Part shown: positions 61,735 through 64,000 of the stretch, in pieces
Position numbering within the stretch: position 1 is the stretch's first letter
How the letters are laid out: every line of letters starts with the position of its first letter
Origin: Campylobacteraceae bacterium
Lineage (GTDB): Bacteria > Campylobacterota > Campylobacteria > Campylobacterales > Arcobacteraceae
Direction of reading: 5' to 3'
DNA length: 64,000 bases
NCBI GenBank assembly: GCA_013215945.1
Contig: JABSOM010000001.1
Location: forward strand, 336,053 to 400,052
Program-made: the position numbers and the translations under genes
Notes under the pieces: model-generated
What the model was told of the DNA's origin: nothing
The model's database searches: none
The model's input: only the letters and a program-made list of their open reading frames with translations

Positions 61735-61948
61735 CCGCCTGATCTGTATTGATAAAATTAAGTCGGTCTCCGGGCTAAACGCACTTTTTCAAAACAAAAT
61801 ATTCCTTCCCATTAAAAAACAGTGGCTTATATTTTGTCATAATAAAATATTATATACGTAGTACCGTTGCGGGGGCAGCATAGGCTTTTAACCTATTTCC
61901 CATGAATTAAAATAATTCACTTAATTAAATTATTTCGAATGTTACCTT
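61735..61948 (-). promoter_or_regulatory. Cobalamin riboswitch upstream of the CobN-like gene
   Basis: The minus strand shows the conserved elements in order: a GGTAACATTC-type start (about 61948), GGGAAATAGGT, GCCTATGCTGCCCCCGCAAC then GGTA (61862-61882), AAGCCACTG, GGGAAGG and the B12 box AGCCCGGAGACCGAC (61762-61776). About 90 bases remain to the ATG at 61652, including GGCGGGG near 61733 and AGGATAG at the ribosome-binding site, enough for an expression platform. B12 binding would be expected to lower expression. The 345-bp spacer holds no ORF. Confidence 0.93.
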
Positions 61949-61997
61949 ATTTTTACTTAATAAAAAAATAATTATTATTTAAAGTAAATAAAAAGGA

Positions 61998-62855
61998 TTA
62001 AGAAAACTTTTTAGAAAACTCATTTAGAATATTTTTATAATCATTGTTTTTGTGTTTCTCTTGAAACCACAAAGGAAGTATTTCCAATAAAAATTCATAT
62101 CTTAATATCATCATACAAAAAGAATCGTAAACGCAGGATGCATCTTCATTAGCATACTTAATTTGCGCCTCACTTAAAACATCTCTTTCCCAATTGGACC
62201 TGGCTATATTTTTTGACTTTTGAAGTTTTAAATCAAGAAATAATAAACATGCTTTTTTAGCTCCTAATTCATTAGGCGAAAAAAGTTTATCTTTAAATAA
62301 AATCCCAAAATCTATGCAAGCATTCATTCTGCAATTAAACTCTTTGTATAATACTTGAAGATCATTTTTTAAACCAATACCAACTTTTATTATATTTTTA
62401 TTTGAAAGAATCATTAATAAAGAAGAAATGTTTTTAATTTTTTGTACCTGAAAAATATAAGAATTATTCGCATCGCATAATTGAATAATTGCAATTTTAC
62501 TTTCTGGAACTCCTTTTTTAAAAACAGGTTTCTGTTCCGTATCAAAGCCTAAGATTTTTGATTTATTTATTAAAGGAATTATTTCTTTAAGATCATTATC
62601 GTTATTTATAATGTATTCTTTTCTATTAGTATTATGATATAAATTTTTATTAGAATCATCTAAAGTATGAATGTTATCAAGGCTACTTATAAAACTAAGT
62701 AACTTATAGGTAGAAGTACTCTTATTTGAAATGATATTATCAAAACATTCATTTAATAAGTTTTTGATATTATCTAATTCATCGCTGCCACACAGTGTTT
62801 CAATTAAAGAAAGACGCTTTTTATTTATAAAAGAATCAGATATATTATTGCTCAA
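61998..62855 (-). CDS. DEDD-type 3'-5' exonuclease domain protein
   Basis: A 285-residue protein with an RNase D/WRN-like exonuclease domain in residues ~85-250: ILGFDTEQKP (motif I Asp and Glu), KVGIGLKNDLQVLY (motif II Asp) and KYANEDASCVYDSF (motif III Tyr and Asp), so the DEDDy site is complete. The N-terminal ~80 residues are helical with no recognisable domain, and the HRDC domains of RNase D are absent. Substrate (tRNA, other RNA or DNA) unknown. It lies upstream of the riboswitch on the same strand but outside its control. Confidence 0.82.
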   Translation of the reverse strand: MSNNISDSFINKKRLSLIETLCGSDELDNIKNLLNECFDNIISNKSTSTYKLLSFISSLDNIHTLDDSNKNLYHNTNRKEYIINNDNDLKEIIPLINKSKILGFDTEQKPVFKKGVPESKIAIIQLCDANNSYIFQVQKIKNISSLLMILSNKNIIKVGIGLKNDLQVLYKEFNCRMNACIDFGILFKDKLFSPNELGAKKACLLFLDLKLQKSKNIARSNWERDVLSEAQIKYANEDASCVYDSFCMMILRYEFLLEILPLWFQEKHKNNDYKNILNEFSKKFS

Positions 62856-62985
62856 TTTATTTCCTTTATTGTTAGTATAGTATTAAATATTAAACCATTT
62901 CATTAATTAATCTTTTAGTAGAAATACCAATAAAGAATTATTTCTTTTTTAAGGTATTCATTAATTAAGAATCACTTTTAAAAAA

Positions 62986-63123
62986 CTATCTTCTTATCGT
63001 TGCATCATTAGTAGCAATTATTTTTTTAGGAGTTGATGAGCGATTGTTTACAAAAGTAGATTGTTTTTTAACAATAGGTTTTGTTATTTTTGGTAGTTTT
63101 GCTTTAATATTTTTTGTTGACAT
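62986..63123 (-). CDS. Small basic protein, 45 residues
   Basis: The ATG at 63123 has a strong ribosome-binding site (AAAAAAGGAAGTTCT) and opens a 45-residue frame beginning MSTKNIKAKLPKITKPIVKK and ending NDATIRR. A longer frame from 63177 lacks such a site. The product is very basic (many Lys/Arg), without cysteine, signal peptide or membrane segment; a nucleic-acid-associated role is possible but unproved. It lies between the rRNA operon terminator and the exonuclease gene. I do not recognise a family. Confidence 0.5.
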   Translation of the reverse strand: MSTKNIKAKLPKITKPIVKKQSTFVNNRSSTPKKIIATNDATIRR

Positions 63124-63177
63124 AGAACTTCCTTTTTTTATTTTTATTATAATAATTCTATTTTTATATAAACTCAC

Positions 63178-63319
63178 AAAAAAAGTACTGCTCTTTTTTA
63201 TAAAATCTCAATTATTATCCATGAAATCCTTTTTCTATGAAAGCATAGAAAAAAAGGCTATGTAATCCTATTCAATTAAAATCAAAAGTTAGTAGGCATG
63301 AAATCCCGTGAATACGGGC
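63178..63319. other. Spacer between rRNA terminator and small protein gene
   Basis: Contains a short stem CCCGT/ACGGG at 63305-63318 and a CTATG/CATAG-type stem near 63236-63262 on the minus strand. No ORF of note. It probably carries the promoter of the small basic protein, but no clear box is visible. Confidence 0.35.
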
Positions 63320-63370
63320 AAAAAAAAAGCTTTACCTTAAACAACTTAGAGTTGAATAAGATAAAGCTTT
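63320..63370 (-). terminator. rRNA operon terminator
   Basis: On the minus strand AAAGCTTTA, CTTA and CAACT pair with AGTTG, TAAG and TAAAGCTTT, followed by nine T, just after 5S rRNA. A long, strong intrinsic terminator as expected for an rrn operon. Confidence 0.88.
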
Positions 63371-63383
63371 ATAAAATACTTAA

Positions 63384-63501
63384 ATCTGGCAACGGCCTAC
63401 GTTTCCGACAAGGGGACCCTGCAGTATTATCAGCGATGAAGAGCTTGACTACCAGGTTCGAAATGGGGCTGGGTATTTCCTCTTCTCTATAATCACCAGA
63501 A
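63384..63501 (-). rRNA. rrf: 5S ribosomal RNA
   Basis: The minus strand starts TCTGGTGATTATAGAG, contains ACCCAGCCCCATTTCGAAC and GTAGGCCGTTGCCAGA, the 5S pattern of Campylobacterota, and its ends pair (TCTGG/CCAGA). Length ~118, boundaries good to a few bases. Confidence 0.95.
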
Positions 63502-63644
63502 AATAAGTAATAAACATTCCAATGAATATTTATTACTTACTTCTATATATAGAATAAGTAAAAATTGTTAAAGTCTTTAGATTTCGAACACTTGTCATTA
63601 TCAAGCGTTAATACACTTAATAAGATAGTAGCCATTGAAATAAT

Positions 63645-64000
<356 letters not shown>

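Noticed and set aside
63044..63265. 73-codon plus-strand hydrophobic frame opposite the small basic protein
   Set aside because: It has no Shine-Dalgarno and its hydrophobicity is the expected complement of Lys-rich codons; the minus-strand frame has a strong ribosome-binding site.

Overview
The window is about 64 kb of AT-rich, densely coded chromosome that reads as Campylobacterota, most likely an Arcobacter-type genus (Arcobacteraceae). This rests on the base composition, separate (not fused) rpoB and rpoC, histidine kinases with HQWRQPLN-type H boxes, an MqnA of the futalosine menaquinone route, and the sequence flavour of the ribosomal and envelope proteins. That assignment is inference; the partial 23S rRNA at the right edge would settle it. 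I see no transposase, prophage or CRISPR array.

Layout. Positions 1-12,500 hold accessory genes: the start of a periplasmic binding protein divergent from a PAS/HAMP sensor kinase, a Tat-type agmatine deiminase, an FkbM methyltransferase paired with a DUF234 protein, an amino-acid racemase, an RluA pseudouridine synthase, an EEP-family nuclease, a sulfide:quinone oxidoreductase-like flavoprotein with a DUF1641 partner, and a kinase/regulator pair whose likely target repeats lie in front of the flavoprotein gene. Positions 12,700-22,900 are one complete carbon-phosphorus lyase operon, phnF-C-D-E-G-H-I-J-K-L-M-N-P, behind a GntR/HutC-type operator. It covers phosphonate import, C-P bond cleavage and processing of the ribose phosphate product. 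Many of its genes overlap as TAATG.

Positions 22,900-26,650 hold small single genes on the minus strand (YwbE, a LysE exporter, arylamine N-acetyltransferase, a YciI protein, an EAL protein and two unknowns). Positions 26,655-40,912 are the classical transcription/translation block read on the minus strand: tRNA-Phe, Thr, Tyr, Gly, then tuf, rpmG, tRNA-Trp, secE, nusG, rplK, rplA, rplJ, rplL, rpoB and rpoC, with several RNA hairpins in its spacers. Positions 40,948-57,000 are mostly cell-wall genes (murD, mraY, a class A PBP, uppP, murG, ftsW, an FtsI-type PBP) interleaved with gpmI, glnA, a PHP phosphatase, moaD/moaE, mqnA and a cyclophilin.

Positions 56,556-61,950 hold the most intriguing module. 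A cobalamin riboswitch precedes a very large CobN-like protein that carries a signal peptide and a C-terminal membrane anchor. It is followed, with overlapping stops and starts, by an ExbB/TolQ-like protein and a DUF2149 protein whose single membrane helix carries an ExbD-like aspartate. Together they look like a B12-regulated, proton-motive-force-coupled periplasmic tetrapyrrole (corrinoid or heme) handling machine rather than a cytoplasmic cobaltochelatase. The right edge has a DEDD exonuclease, a small basic protein, an rRNA terminator, 5S rRNA and the 3' end of 23S rRNA, all on the minus strand.
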